Shown one piece after another: positions 31,364-41,232 of a stretch of DNA of 64,000 nt. Both the position numbers and the translations under genes were made by a program. The stretch is from JBBEBE01 sp040882505. GTDB lineage: Bacteria > Bacteroidota > Rhodothermia > Balneolales > Balneolaceae. The stretch's first letter is position 1. Each line of letters starts with the position of its first letter. The stretch is taken from assembly GCA_040882505.1 (NCBI GenBank), contig JBBEBE010000012.1:1-64000 (forward strand), read 5' to 3'. The notes below the pieces were generated by a model. It did not search any database. It had not been told where the DNA came from and worked only from the letters and a program-made list of their open reading frames with translations.

Positions 31364-33451
31364 ATGGCCAAGAATAACGGATCCAAAGAGAAAAAGAGTA
31401 CAAAGAAAAGCAGTGGCACCAAGCCACCCAGATTTCCAGTCTGGATCTATGTCGCACTGTTTTTGGTGTTGATTGCCATCAATCTTTATATGGTTCCTTC
31501 CGAGAGTTCCGAAAGAATCAAATACAGTACGTTTCTGGAGTATGTTGAAAAAGGATACGTTGAAGAAATTCTCATAACAAACGGAACGAATGTCACAGGT
31601 TCTTACAGTGAACTTGCAGTAGAAGAAGGAATTGTGGAGCGTCCTTCAACGGATGACGAAGGTTGGCAATTCGCTTCACCTCCCGAGGATCAGTTTCGAA
31701 AGTTTAGTACAACGATGCTGGATGGAGATGAAATCCGTATGCTTTTGGATGGGAATGAAGTGGTTTACGATGTTCGGATTGAAGAGAATTGGTGGGGGGG
31801 TATTCTGATTTGGATGATCCCTATTCTACTGCTCGTTGCATTTTGGGTATTCATTTTCCGAAAGATGAATCCTGGGCAACAGGTCATGAACATCGGGAAG
31901 AACAAAGCATCGCTTTACGACAAACAGTCCGAGAACAAAGTCTCATTCAAGGATGTTGCCGGGTTGCAGGAAGCGAAGGCAGAGGTAGAAGAGATTGTAG
32001 AGTTTCTAAAGAATCCAAAGAAGTTTACAACCCTCGGCGGGAGTCTTCCCAAAGGAGTTATTCTCGTAGGGCCACCCGGAACCGGGAAAACTCTGTTGGC
32101 GAAAGCAACAGCTGGTGAAGCAGATGTACCTTTCTTCTCTCTCAGTGGATCGGATTTCGTCGAGATGTTCGTAGGTGTAGGCGCTGCACGTGTTCGAGAT
32201 CTGTTTAAACAAGCAAAAGAGAAAGCGCCCTGTATTGTCTTTATCGACGAGATTGATTCGATTGGACGAAGTCGTGGACGCGGAATGCAGATGGGTGGAA
32301 ATGACGAGCGAGAGAATACATTGAACCAGCTCTTGAGTGAAATGGATGGCTTTAATTCCGACAAAGGGGTCATCATTATGGCTGCCACCAACCGTCCGGA
32401 TATTCTCGATTCGGCCCTATTGCGTCCGGGTCGTTTCGATCGTCAAATTTTGATTGACAAACCGGATTTGAATGGTCGAATGATGGTATTGGACGTCCAT
32501 ACAAAGAAACTGACACTTTCAGATGGTATCGATTTGAAAGTGCTTGCTTCCCAGACACCAGGCTTTGCCGGGGCGGAATTGGCGAACCTCTGTAATGAGG
32601 CTGCCTTGCTGGCTGCACGTCGGGACAAGAAGGCGGTCGAGATGGAAGATTTTCAGGATGCCATCGAGCGTGTTGTTGCGGGTCTGGAAAAGAAAAACAA
32701 ATTGATTAGTCCAAACGAACGACGAATTGTTGCTTATCATGAATCAGGGCATGCAATCGTTGGTTGGTTTTTGGAGCATACGGATCCAGTTCTTAAAGTG
32801 AGCATTGTTCCGCGTGGTTTTGCAGCACTTGGTTACACTCTCCAAACTCCACTGGAAGATCGGTTTTTAATGACGACCGAGGAGCTGGATGATAAAATTT
32901 GTGCACTTCTTGCCGGACGGATTGCCGAAGAGATCATATTTGGAAAAATATCCACCGGGGCACAGAATGATCTGGAAAGAATTACCAATATGGCATTTGC
33001 AATGGTTGCCGAATACGGTATGAGTGAAGAGCTTGGATACATCTCTTTGAAGGATTCGAATAATGCTGACGGGAGCTACGGGTTCAACAAAAAGTATTCG
33101 GAGCATACTGCTGAACAGATTGACCAAGCCGTCCGGAAAATCATTCGGAAAAATTATGAACGTACTCATGAACTCCTTCTATCCAAGAGAGAGAAGCTGG
33201 ATGAGATGGCTACTGTACTTCTGGACAAGGAGGTGCTAAATCATCTTGATCTTCGCGAGATGCTTGGTGATCGCCCTCACGGCAAGCACCCGGAAGGATT
33301 GTACGGAAGTTTGCCTGACAAAGAGAAAGAAGTGAAAGTAAAGGATGATTCAGATGCGTCAACCATGACAGCATCCGACGTGAATGGAGAGGGCAATCAA
33401 GAAGAATCGAGATCGGAAGAAAGGAAAGAGAAGGAGAGTAAATCGGAGTAG
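31364..33451 (+). CDS. ftsH: ATP-dependent zinc metalloprotease FtsH
   Basis: A 695-residue membrane AAA+ protease that degrades membrane and regulatory proteins. After a lysine-rich start there is one helix near residues 25-43, a periplasmic domain, a second helix near 147-167, then Walker A GPPGTGKT, Walker B CIVFIDEIDSIG, the second-region-of-homology TNRPDILDSALLRPGRFDRQ and the zinc site HESGH. The C-terminal tail of some 60 residues is charged and low in complexity. I choose the ATG at 31364 (MAKNNGSK) over an in-frame TTG at 31313. The 3' end nearly abuts the pterin synthase gene. Confidence 0.96.
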   Translation: MAKNNGSKEKKSTKKSSGTKPPRFPVWIYVALFLVLIAINLYMVPSESSERIKYSTFLEYVEKGYVEEILITNGTNVTGSYSELAVEEGIVERPSTDDEGWQFASPPEDQFRKFSTTMLDGDEIRMLLDGNEVVYDVRIEENWWGGILIWMIPILLLVAFWVFIFRKMNPGQQVMNIGKNKASLYDKQSENKVSFKDVAGLQEAKAEVEEIVEFLKNPKKFTTLGGSLPKGVILVGPPGTGKTLLAKATAGEADVPFFSLSGSDFVEMFVGVGAARVRDLFKQAKEKAPCIVFIDEIDSIGRSRGRGMQMGGNDERENTLNQLLSEMDGFNSDKGVIIMAATNRPDILDSALLRPGRFDRQILIDKPDLNGRMMVLDVHTKKLTLSDGIDLKVLASQTPGFAGAELANLCNEAALLAARRDKKAVEMEDFQDAIERVVAGLEKKNKLISPNERRIVAYHESGHAIVGWFLEHTDPVLKVSIVPRGFAALGYTLQTPLEDRFLMTTEELDDKICALLAGRIAEEIIFGKISTGAQNDLERITNMAFAMVAEYGMSEELGYISLKDSNNADGSYGFNKKYSEHTAEQIDQAVRKIIRKNYERTHELLLSKREKLDEMATVLLDKEVLNHLDLREMLGDRPHGKHPEGLYGSLPDKEKEVKVKDDSDASTMTASDVNGEGNQEESRSEERKEKESKSE

Positions 33452-33455
33452 GATA

Positions 33456-33884
33456 GTGGTATTTGTTACCCGAAAAGTACATTTCAATGCAGCACATCGA
33501 CTCCATAATCCCGATCGATCGGAGGAGTGGAATCGGAGAACCTATGGGGAGTGCAATCATCCCAACTGGCACGGCCACAACTATCAGCTGGAGGTCGTGG
33601 TTTCAGGGGAGCCTGATCCGGAAACTGGGTTTCTGATTGATTTGAAACGGCTTCATCAGATCGTAGAACAGTATATTCTTGAACCTTGTGACCACAGGAA
33701 TCTGAATTTGGATGTTCCATTCCTCGACGGCGTGAACCCGACTACGGAAAACCTGGTTATTGCCTTCTACAGACAATTGGAAACGCCCGTCAAGCAGGAA
33801 GTAGGAGAACGGGGAGAACTCTATCTTGTTCGTCTCTATGAAACCGAGAGAAACATGGCAGAGTATACTCCGTTTCGTTCGTAG
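33456..33884 (+). CDS. 6-pyruvoyltetrahydropterin synthase (animal-type PTPS)
   Basis: A 142-residue pterin synthase acting on dihydroneopterin triphosphate made by FolE. Zinc histidines lie in VHFNAAHRL and WHGHNYQLEV; the catalytic cysteine is in GECNHPNWHGHNY, where the Cys is six residues before the first His, the spacing of eukaryotic PTPS rather than the CxxxHGH of QueD. CDHRNLNLDVPFLDGVNPTTENL also resembles animal PTPS. I place the start at the GTG at 33456, which has GGAG 7 nt upstream (inside the ftsH 3' end). It converges with the 2-oxoglutarate dehydrogenase gene, 13 bp apart. folE lies 15 kb away in the window. Confidence 0.88.
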   Translation: MVFVTRKVHFNAAHRLHNPDRSEEWNRRTYGECNHPNWHGHNYQLEVVVSGEPDPETGFLIDLKRLHQIVEQYILEPCDHRNLNLDVPFLDGVNPTTENLVIAFYRQLETPVKQEVGERGELYLVRLYETERNMAEYTPFRS

Positions 33885-33897
33885 ACTCTTTTCCGGG

Positions 33898-36800
33898 TCA
33901 CAGGGTGTCGTGAATAGCTCTTGTCACAAGTTGCCCCTGTTCCTTTTCATGGATCTTCTTCTGGCCCGTTGCTGGACTCGCAGAGGCTTGTCTGCCCGCA
34001 TAGTAGAGTTTCTGTTTTTTCTTAAGCTTGTCCACTAAACGAGGCATGACGAATGTCCAGCCACCCATGTTTTTTGGTTCCTCTTGGCACCATACGATCT
34101 CCTCAATGTGGGGAAAGGTTGAAAGCATGTTGGCCAAGTCTTGGTCAGGGAATGGATAGAATTGTTCCAAACGTGCAACGGCAACTTCCTGTTCTTTTTT
34201 GGTCTCTTCGCGTTTCGATATCAGATCGAAATAGACTTTTCCGGATGCAATGACCAAGCGTTTGACCGTAGACGGATCTTTGATGTCCGGATCGGGTATG
34301 AGTGGTTGAAAATGACCATGAGCCAACTGGTCGACATTGCAGACCGCTTTGGGATGTCGAAGCAGGCTTTTCGGTGACATGATGACAAGCGGTTTTTTGC
34401 TCGTCTGCAATGCCTGTTTCCGTAGTGCATGGAAGTACTGGTCGGGGGTGGTCAGATTCATCACCTGCATATTGTCTTCGGCACAGAGTTGGAGGAATCG
34501 TTCCAGTCGTGCAGAGGAGTGTTCAGGTCCCTGTCCTTCATATCCATGTGGCAGAGTCATGACCAAGGCAGTTTTTTGCCCCCATTTTGCTTCACATGCC
34601 GAAATATATTGGTCAATAATGATCTGGGCGCCATTGGCAAAATCGCCAAACTGTGCCTCCCAAATGACCAGGGCATCCGGCACTTCCGAGCTGTACCCAA
34701 ATTCAAATCCAAGGGTGGCAAACTCGCTCAAATGACTGTTGAATGGGCAAAATTTCCCCTGGTTCTCTTCCAAATGATTGAGAGGGATGTATCTCTGACT
34801 GGTTTTGGTACCGTGGAGAACAGCGTGACGATGAGAGAAGGTTCCTCGTTCTGCATCCTGCCCCGTCAGACGTACCGTAATTCCACTCTTGAGAAGCGAC
34901 CCGAATGCTAGAGCTTCTGCAAAACCCCAATCAAGCTTCCGTGCATTTTTTTCGACCAGTTCTGCTCGTTTTGCCAACTGACGAAGTAGCTTTGGATTGG
35001 CATCAAATTCTTTGGGAACTGTATTCAGTTTGATTGCAATGTCCTTGAGCCCATCGAGAGGATAGGTCGTGTCAGGGAATTGATCCCGATCATTTTGAAT
35101 CTCTTCACTTCGATCAAGCATCTTGTCTGTAACCTCGAGTGCCGAATCATTTTTGGCATCTTCAAATGCTTCCTGTAGAAGATCGTCGAATTCATCGAAG
35201 ATCGCCTGTGTCTCCTCTTCTGTAAACTCACCCAACTGCAAGAGTTTCTTCAAATAGATATCCCGGACTGTCGGATGGTTCTCGATCTCCTCGTATAGTC
35301 CCGGTTGTGTAAATGCCGGTTCATCTCCTTCATTGTGACCATGCTTCCGATAACAAATCAGATCAATGACTACATCCTTTCCAAACGTCTGTCGGTACTC
35401 CAGAGCCATTCGAATTGCGTGAACAGCGGCTTCCGGATCGTCACCGTTTACATGGAAAATCGGAGCCAGAATCATTTTTGCCAGATCCGATGCATATTCG
35501 GTGGATCGAGCGTCTTCGGGCAGGGTGGTAAATCCGATCTGGTTGTTGATGATCAGATGAATGGTTCCACCCGTTTCATATCCGCGAAGTTGAGACATAT
35601 TCAACGTCTCGGCCACGACACCCTGTCCGGCAAATGCCGCATCACCATGAATCAGAATCGGAGCAATTCTCTTGGCAGCATCGTCGGCTTCATGGTGATC
35701 CTGAACAGCTCTGGTCGCTCCTTCGACGACCGGGTTCACCGATTCCAGGTGGCTCGGGTTGGGCAAGAGTTCCAGTTCGATCTCTCTTCCCTTGCTTGTT
35801 TTGAAGACTCCACGGGTACCCAGGTGGTACTTCACATCTCCGGATCCCTGAATGGTCTCCGGATCGATGTTGCCCTCAAAGTCGGCAAAGACCTTTCGGT
35901 ATGGTTTGTTCATCAGGTTCACGAGAATGTTGAGGCGTCCACGGTGAGCCATGCCGAGGAAGAACTTCTCGATCTCCTCCTCTCCCGCTTTTTCAAGAAG
36001 AAAATGAGTCATCGGGATGAGTGTGTCGGCGCCTTCCAGGGAGAATCGCTTGTGTCCGATATACTTCTTGTGTAAAAACTGTTCAAACGCCATGGCCTGA
36101 TTCAGCTTGTGAAGGATGGTCTCTTTATCCTTCTTTTCAAGCTGAGACTTGTTGGTCGTCGACTCCATCCGTTCGCGTAACCACGCACGCTCCTCGAGGT
36201 CCAGGAGATGGATGTACTCGGCGCCAATGGTTCCACAGTATGTATCTCTCAGCAGGCTCAGAATGGTTCGAAGCTTGGCGGTCTCACGCCCGCCAAGACC
36301 TCCACAGTAGAACTCTCTGTCCAGATCCCACATGGATAGACCGTAATACTCCAGTTCCAGTTCAGGGCTGTGTCCCGGTTCATCCACAAGCGGATCCAGA
36401 TCTGCAAGGACGTGGCCCCGAACACGGTACATGGTAATGAGCCGCCAGACCGCAATGGCTCGCCGATCCTGTTCGAGTGTGTTTCCTTTTCCACCCAGAA
36501 GTCCTTCGAACTTGTCTTCGCTGAATGCGATCGGTTCGTAGGGGATTGCAAGGTCTTCAAAGATTTGTTCGTAAAAGCCATCACTACCGTTCAGCAGTTG
36601 ATGAATTCTCTGCAAGAACATACCGGATTCTGCGCCTTGAATAATCCGGTGGTCGTATGTACAGGTCACGGTCATTACTTTGCTGATCCCGAGCTGGTTC
36701 AGGACTTCCTGTGACATGGATTGAAACTCTGCAGGGTAGTCGATGGCACCCGTTGCGATGATGGCGCCCTGACCACTCATGAGTCGGGGGACGGAAGAGA

Positions 36801-37548
36801 CGGTCCCGATTGTCCCCGGGTTGGTAAGACTGATGGTTGTGTTTTGGAAATCGCCCAAATCCAGTTTCCCTTTTCGCGCTTTTCCGATCAGATCTGCGAA
36901 GGCATAGAGGTACTCCCGGAAACTCATGGCGTCTACACCCTTGATGTTGGGTACGACCAGATTCCGGGAACCATCACGACCCTCTAGATCAACAGCAATT
37001 CCGAGGTTGACTTGCCCTGGTTTAATTCGTTCCGGCTTCCCGTCTTCCCGGTTGTAGAAACTGTTCAGGTTCGGAAATTCCTTCAGAGCCTGGACCACAG
37101 CCCAGCCGATGAAGTGCGTAAAACTGGCTTTCGGTTCTCCTCGTTGAAGAAGATGCCGATTGACAAGTGCACGGTCTTCGGTCAACATTTTTACAGGCAG
37201 AACCCGCAGAGAAGTCGCAGTTGGGATCGCCAAGCTCTGATCCATATTCTCGGCGATCTTCGCTGCCACTCCTTTTATCGTCTCTGTTTCACTCCCTTCA
37301 GGTTTGGCAACGGAGGTCTTCTCTGCTTCTTTGGTTGCGCGCTTGGGCGGTGTTTTCTTGGCAGGAGCATGCGGAGTGCTCTCTGTGTCTGTGACGGACT
37401 CTTCTTTTCCCCCCGAAGCGTTTCCATTGAGTTCATCGAAATAGCTTCTCCAGTGATCCGGGACCAGGTCAGGATTATCTTGGTACTGCTTGTAGAGCTC
37501 CTCTACCAGTGCACTGTTGGGGCCAAAGACAGATTCAAGTGATTTCAC
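33898..37548 (-). CDS. kgd: 2-oxoglutarate dehydrogenase/decarboxylase fused E2-E1 enzyme (Kgd/OdhA type)
   Basis: A 1216-residue fusion that joins the succinyltransferase catalytic domain to the thiamine-diphosphate E1 of 2-oxoglutarate dehydrogenase, in the TCA cycle. Residues 1-40 are the E1 N-terminal helix (LVEELYKQYQDNPDLVPDHW), 45-85 a Pro/Lys/Thr linker, about 85-340 the E2 domain with its active motif YDHRIIQGAESG, and the rest E1 with HGDAAFAGQGVVAET and the ThDP-binding GDDPEAAVHAIR region. There is no lipoyl domain, as in actinobacterial Kgd/OdhA, so it must use a lipoyl protein supplied elsewhere. The start codon is GTG at 37548. Confidence 0.95.
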   Translation of the reverse strand: MKSLESVFGPNSALVEELYKQYQDNPDLVPDHWRSYFDELNGNASGGKEESVTDTESTPHAPAKKTPPKRATKEAEKTSVAKPEGSETETIKGVAAKIAENMDQSLAIPTATSLRVLPVKMLTEDRALVNRHLLQRGEPKASFTHFIGWAVVQALKEFPNLNSFYNREDGKPERIKPGQVNLGIAVDLEGRDGSRNLVVPNIKGVDAMSFREYLYAFADLIGKARKGKLDLGDFQNTTISLTNPGTIGTVSSVPRLMSGQGAIIATGAIDYPAEFQSMSQEVLNQLGISKVMTVTCTYDHRIIQGAESGMFLQRIHQLLNGSDGFYEQIFEDLAIPYEPIAFSEDKFEGLLGGKGNTLEQDRRAIAVWRLITMYRVRGHVLADLDPLVDEPGHSPELELEYYGLSMWDLDREFYCGGLGGRETAKLRTILSLLRDTYCGTIGAEYIHLLDLEERAWLRERMESTTNKSQLEKKDKETILHKLNQAMAFEQFLHKKYIGHKRFSLEGADTLIPMTHFLLEKAGEEEIEKFFLGMAHRGRLNILVNLMNKPYRKVFADFEGNIDPETIQGSGDVKYHLGTRGVFKTSKGREIELELLPNPSHLESVNPVVEGATRAVQDHHEADDAAKRIAPILIHGDAAFAGQGVVAETLNMSQLRGYETGGTIHLIINNQIGFTTLPEDARSTEYASDLAKMILAPIFHVNGDDPEAAVHAIRMALEYRQTFGKDVVIDLICYRKHGHNEGDEPAFTQPGLYEEIENHPTVRDIYLKKLLQLGEFTEEETQAIFDEFDDLLQEAFEDAKNDSALEVTDKMLDRSEEIQNDRDQFPDTTYPLDGLKDIAIKLNTVPKEFDANPKLLRQLAKRAELVEKNARKLDWGFAEALAFGSLLKSGITVRLTGQDAERGTFSHRHAVLHGTKTSQRYIPLNHLEENQGKFCPFNSHLSEFATLGFEFGYSSEVPDALVIWEAQFGDFANGAQIIIDQYISACEAKWGQKTALVMTLPHGYEGQGPEHSSARLERFLQLCAEDNMQVMNLTTPDQYFHALRKQALQTSKKPLVIMSPKSLLRHPKAVCNVDQLAHGHFQPLIPDPDIKDPSTVKRLVIASGKVYFDLISKREETKKEQEVAVARLEQFYPFPDQDLANMLSTFPHIEEIVWCQEEPKNMGGWTFVMPRLVDKLKKKQKLYYAGRQASASPATGQKKIHEKEQGQLVTRAIHDTL

Positions 37549-37760
37549 AATGGGGTACGAATGGTTAAGAAAAAATGGGTGGTTCCAGTGGAAGCAATCA
37601 AATTAACCAATATTCGATAAAAATACGATCCAATTCGGGCAGGTTAAGTGCTCTCCAATGGACCTTTTCCCGCGTTTCAACGACCCGGTTGAATCCCTAT
37701 ATTGATGCCGGTTGCAAGGGTGCAGCAGAATGGAATGAATCGAGGATCTAGAGGAGGTAC

Positions 37761-39542
37761 ATGCACGGAGCGGAGTCGATTTTCTGGGATTTGAGCGATC
37801 TTTATAAAAGCGTGAATGATCCCGCATGGAAGCGGGATGCAGAAACAGTAAAAGAGGAGGCCGAACAATTTGCTGGACGGTGGAGAGGACGTCTCGATTC
37901 ATTGGAGAGTTCTGAATTTTCTACCATGATGCAAGAGTACGAGCAGTTGGTGGAACGCTCTCGGAAGGTTGGAGCATTTGCACATCTGGCTTGGTCAGTC
38001 TCTACGGACAATCCGGAACTGGGTAAAGCTCTCCAGGCAGCCAACGAGCTTGGTGCGGAAATCGGACAGACTCTCGCTTTTTTTCAAGTCGAGTGGATGG
38101 CAGTTGATGATTCACGTGCCGGGAAGTTGATTGCATCAGACGACCTTGAGCCATATCGGCACTATTTGGAGGCTTCTCGTCGATTCCGTGATCATACATT
38201 GAGCGAGGGTGAGGAGAAAGTTCTCTCTGCAAAACGTGTGACGGGGCGTACAGCCTGGACACGCTATTTTGATGAAGTGATGGGAAAGACCAGGTATGAA
38301 TTGGACGGAGAGTCTCTTTCCCAACAGCAGGTACTTTCAAAATTGCATCATCCGGATCGTCATCTGCGAAAGCGGGCGCACGCATCCATTACGGATACGC
38401 TCCACTCGCTTCGCCATACGACGGCCACGATCTTCAATACGGTTCTTGCAGACAAAGCGACGGATGATCGCCTTCGGGGCTATCCACACTGGTGTGCCTC
38501 GAGAAATCTAGCCAATGAAATTGACGATGATTCAGTCGATCGACTTGTCGAGTCGGTGACCTCTGCCTATCCGGTCGTTCAGAACTATTACGAGTTGAAG
38601 CGTGAATGGATGGGTTTGGATCAGCTCTATGACTATGATCGCTATACGTCTATTCGGAAGACAGAGACCGTCATCTCTTGGGACGAAGCGAGGGAGACCG
38701 TTCTGGAGGCATTCAATGACTTCCATCCGGAGATGGCCCGGATTGCCAAACTCTTTTTTGATCGTCAGTGGATCGATGCGGCGATCAAGCCGGGAAAGCG
38801 TGGCGGAGCCTATTCGGCAAGTACTGTAGCGTCGGTTCATCCCTATGTGTTCATGAATTACGACGGCCAGCTCCGGGATGTACAAACGTTGGCTCATGAG
38901 TTGGGTCACGGGGTGCATCAGTATCTTTCCCGTCAACAGGGAGAGCTTCAATCGTCCACTCCGTTGACGACGGCCGAGACAGCATCCGTGTTCGCCGAAA
39001 TGTTGGTATTCGAAAAAATGATGACCAAACTGGAGGATCCGGAGGAGCGTCTTTCTCTTTTGGTGAGTAAAATCGATGATACAATCGCGACGGTATTTCG
39101 TCAGGTGTCCATGAATCGGTTTGAACATGCCATTCACACGGCACGCCGTGAGGATGGCGAGCAGACATTCGAACAATTTTCTGCACACTGGAGGTCTACC
39201 CAGACGGATCTCTACGGGAATGCTGTACACTTGACAGACGGGTATGATGCCTGGTGGAGCTACGTGCCACACTTTTTGCACACGCCGGGGTATGTTTATG
39301 CCTATGCATTTGGGGAGTTGCTGGTTCTCGCACTCTATCAATCCTGGAAAGAGGGAGCATCCGGGTTTGAAGATCGATACCTGGAGTTGCTCTCCGCAGG
39401 TGGGTCCGACTGGCCACACAGTCTGATCTCACGGATGGGAATGGATATTCACGATGCTTCGTTCTGGAGTCGTGGTCTGTCGGTATTTGAGTCCATGGTT
39501 GAGGATGCAAAAGAGAATAAAGCCAGAATCAAATCTCCATGA
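37761..39542 (+). CDS. pepF: Oligoendopeptidase F (M3 family zinc peptidase)
   Basis: A 593-residue cytoplasmic zinc endopeptidase that cleaves short peptides. The N-terminal helical lobe begins MHGAESIFWDLSDLYKS; the active site HELGHGVHQ is near residue 380, with the third zinc ligand glutamate in TTAETASVFAEML about 25 residues on, and the conserved VPHFLHTPGYVYAYAFGEL near the end. The ATG has a strong GAGGAGG site. It diverges from kgd over 212 bp and its stop overlaps the next gene by four bases (ATGA). Confidence 0.94.
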   Translation: MHGAESIFWDLSDLYKSVNDPAWKRDAETVKEEAEQFAGRWRGRLDSLESSEFSTMMQEYEQLVERSRKVGAFAHLAWSVSTDNPELGKALQAANELGAEIGQTLAFFQVEWMAVDDSRAGKLIASDDLEPYRHYLEASRRFRDHTLSEGEEKVLSAKRVTGRTAWTRYFDEVMGKTRYELDGESLSQQQVLSKLHHPDRHLRKRAHASITDTLHSLRHTTATIFNTVLADKATDDRLRGYPHWCASRNLANEIDDDSVDRLVESVTSAYPVVQNYYELKREWMGLDQLYDYDRYTSIRKTETVISWDEARETVLEAFNDFHPEMARIAKLFFDRQWIDAAIKPGKRGGAYSASTVASVHPYVFMNYDGQLRDVQTLAHELGHGVHQYLSRQQGELQSSTPLTTAETASVFAEMLVFEKMMTKLEDPEERLSLLVSKIDDTIATVFRQVSMNRFEHAIHTARREDGEQTFEQFSAHWRSTQTDLYGNAVHLTDGYDAWWSYVPHFLHTPGYVYAYAFGELLVLALYQSWKEGASGFEDRYLELLSAGGSDWPHSLISRMGMDIHDASFWSRGLSVFESMVEDAKENKARIKSP

Positions 39543-41026
39543 GTGATCATCGGGAAGAAAAAGCTCTACGGGAATTCAAGCAAACGTTGGTACATCTACT
39601 GGGTCTGATTCGCGGATCCAGTCAGGCTCAAACTGCCTGGATTTGTTGGGTGAATCATGAACGAAAACAGTTTGTTGTAGAGGCGAGTCAAACACGTCGT
39701 ACAGAAGTGATGTTCCCGGATCGGATTCCTTTCCAAAATTCGTTTCTGCAGGAGTGCAAGGATTTGACGGACCCTCTTCGAATGGAGGTTGGGGTGGATC
39801 TGGATCCCATTCAACTTCATCACCACCCCGATCCGGCCGATTTGGCAGAGATTTGGATTGTTCCGTTCATTAATAACGGAGAAACGGTGGCATTGACGGT
39901 ACTGGAATTTGTTGAACCTGTAGATCGAGATCGACTGGAGGCAGGCATCACCTCCTACACGAGGGCATTTGGAGGGATTCTGCACACCTGGCTCGAACTG
40001 ATGGATCTGCATCGGGATCAACAGGGGTGGACGGAGTATGACGAGCAGGTTCAGCAGCTTTCTCCTCGAATGCATCGTGCAGAATTGTTGGTTGCCACAG
40101 CAGAGAAGATGCAGAAACTTCTACCTACCGGTGGGGTAACCCTTGTTACAAAAGGGACGGGGGTATGGTTGACATCATTCAATACTTCGACAGGAAAGGG
40201 GGTGCCACTGTTGGGTACGGTTTTGGATGAGAAGTCACTTGCATATGACGCGCTTCAATCTGGTTCTCCTTCGTTCTCTATTCATTTTAACCAGAATCCG
40301 TGTCGAGTGGCGACTTCCGAGGAGGGTACCGAGGGAGCGACACTTGCGATACCACTTCTGCTGAATGATCATCGTCAAGCTGTTTTGTTGGCATACGACC
40401 GTAATCCACTCTCGTTTACGGAATCCCTGAAGCACAAATTCATCAACTTGGTACGAATAGCAGGACTCTCCATGCAGGCTTGGCTGGATCGAGAAGATCT
40501 CGGAATGGATCAATTTTCGTCCGGGAATGGAGCCGTGCTGCCGGATCTTTGGGAACGAACGCTGGATCGTGAGTTGGGACAATCAAACGAAGAGGTGTAT
40601 AGTTGGTTCGGACTTCTGGCAATTGACAATATTCAAGAGATCCGGACGACCCACAGACTTGAAAGTCTGAGGCGAATGCAGTCACTCCTTGTCGGAAGCC
40701 TTTCTCCTCACCGGTTTGACCGGAATGGGATCATTGGATTTCATAGTGACTATGTCTACGCTTTTTTAGTGCAAGATCGTGACCCGGAAGCGATTGAATC
40801 GTGGCTACAGTCTGTCGAGAAGATGGTAAAAGAACCGGTCCGAATTTCGGCTGAAGAGTCTGTACAGCTTCATCTTAAAGCAGGATTTACATCCCTGCAT
40901 ACAGATCAAAAAAGAGATCGGCACCGGATGGTACAAGATGTCAAACGGGCGCTGTCAGATGCGACTCGATCCGGAGTTATGGCCGTTGAATCTGGTGCGG
41001 CCGGAACGCAAGAGGTCGAGCATTGA
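39539..41026 (+). CDS. GAF-domain protein with degenerate GGDEF-like C-terminus
   Basis: A 495-residue cytosolic protein. Residues about 10-165 and 180-330 each look like a GAF sensory domain (WIVPFINNGETVALTVLEFV and LAIPLLLNDHRQAVLLAYDR are the core strands). The last 150 residues follow the order of a GGDEF domain: FGLLAIDNIQEIRTTH for the first strand-helix, GFHSDYVYAFLVQD where GGDEF should be, LHLKAGFTSLHTD for the next strand, and DVKRALSDATRSG for the last helix. The catalytic GGDEF residues are missing, so it is not expected to make cyclic-di-GMP. Its ATGA overlap with pepF means coupled expression. The GGDEF relation is my inference. Confidence 0.7.
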   Translation: MSDHREEKALREFKQTLVHLLGLIRGSSQAQTAWICWVNHERKQFVVEASQTRRTEVMFPDRIPFQNSFLQECKDLTDPLRMEVGVDLDPIQLHHHPDPADLAEIWIVPFINNGETVALTVLEFVEPVDRDRLEAGITSYTRAFGGILHTWLELMDLHRDQQGWTEYDEQVQQLSPRMHRAELLVATAEKMQKLLPTGGVTLVTKGTGVWLTSFNTSTGKGVPLLGTVLDEKSLAYDALQSGSPSFSIHFNQNPCRVATSEEGTEGATLAIPLLLNDHRQAVLLAYDRNPLSFTESLKHKFINLVRIAGLSMQAWLDREDLGMDQFSSGNGAVLPDLWERTLDRELGQSNEEVYSWFGLLAIDNIQEIRTTHRLESLRRMQSLLVGSLSPHRFDRNGIIGFHSDYVYAFLVQDRDPEAIESWLQSVEKMVKEPVRISAEESVQLHLKAGFTSLHTDQKRDRHRMVQDVKRALSDATRSGVMAVESGAAGTQEVEH

Positions 41027-41187
41027 GTGTAGTTCAAGGGTGCAACCGGGTAGATATTTTTGTAACTTTCCGGAATGTGGGTCGAATACCGGGAAGATGT
41101 CGTGCAATCCGTCGATCACACAGTCGCAACAAATTCGAAAGAGCATTCGTTAGTGAGCTCCCGGCGTTCGACTGACCGGATCCTATT

Positions 41188-41217
41188 TTGATCCGATACG
41201 CTCGTCAATGATAATTA
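41188..41217 (+). promoter_or_regulatory. Candidate promoter of the primary sigma factor gene, overlapping a hairpin
   Basis: TTGATC (41188-41193), an 18 bp spacer, and TAATTA (41212-41217), 16 nt before the TTG start. The -35 box overlaps the right arm of a perfect inverted repeat CGGATC-ctatttt-GATCCG (41177-41195), which could be an operator. Confidence 0.5.
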
Positions 41218-41232
41218 AAACCATCTACGGTC

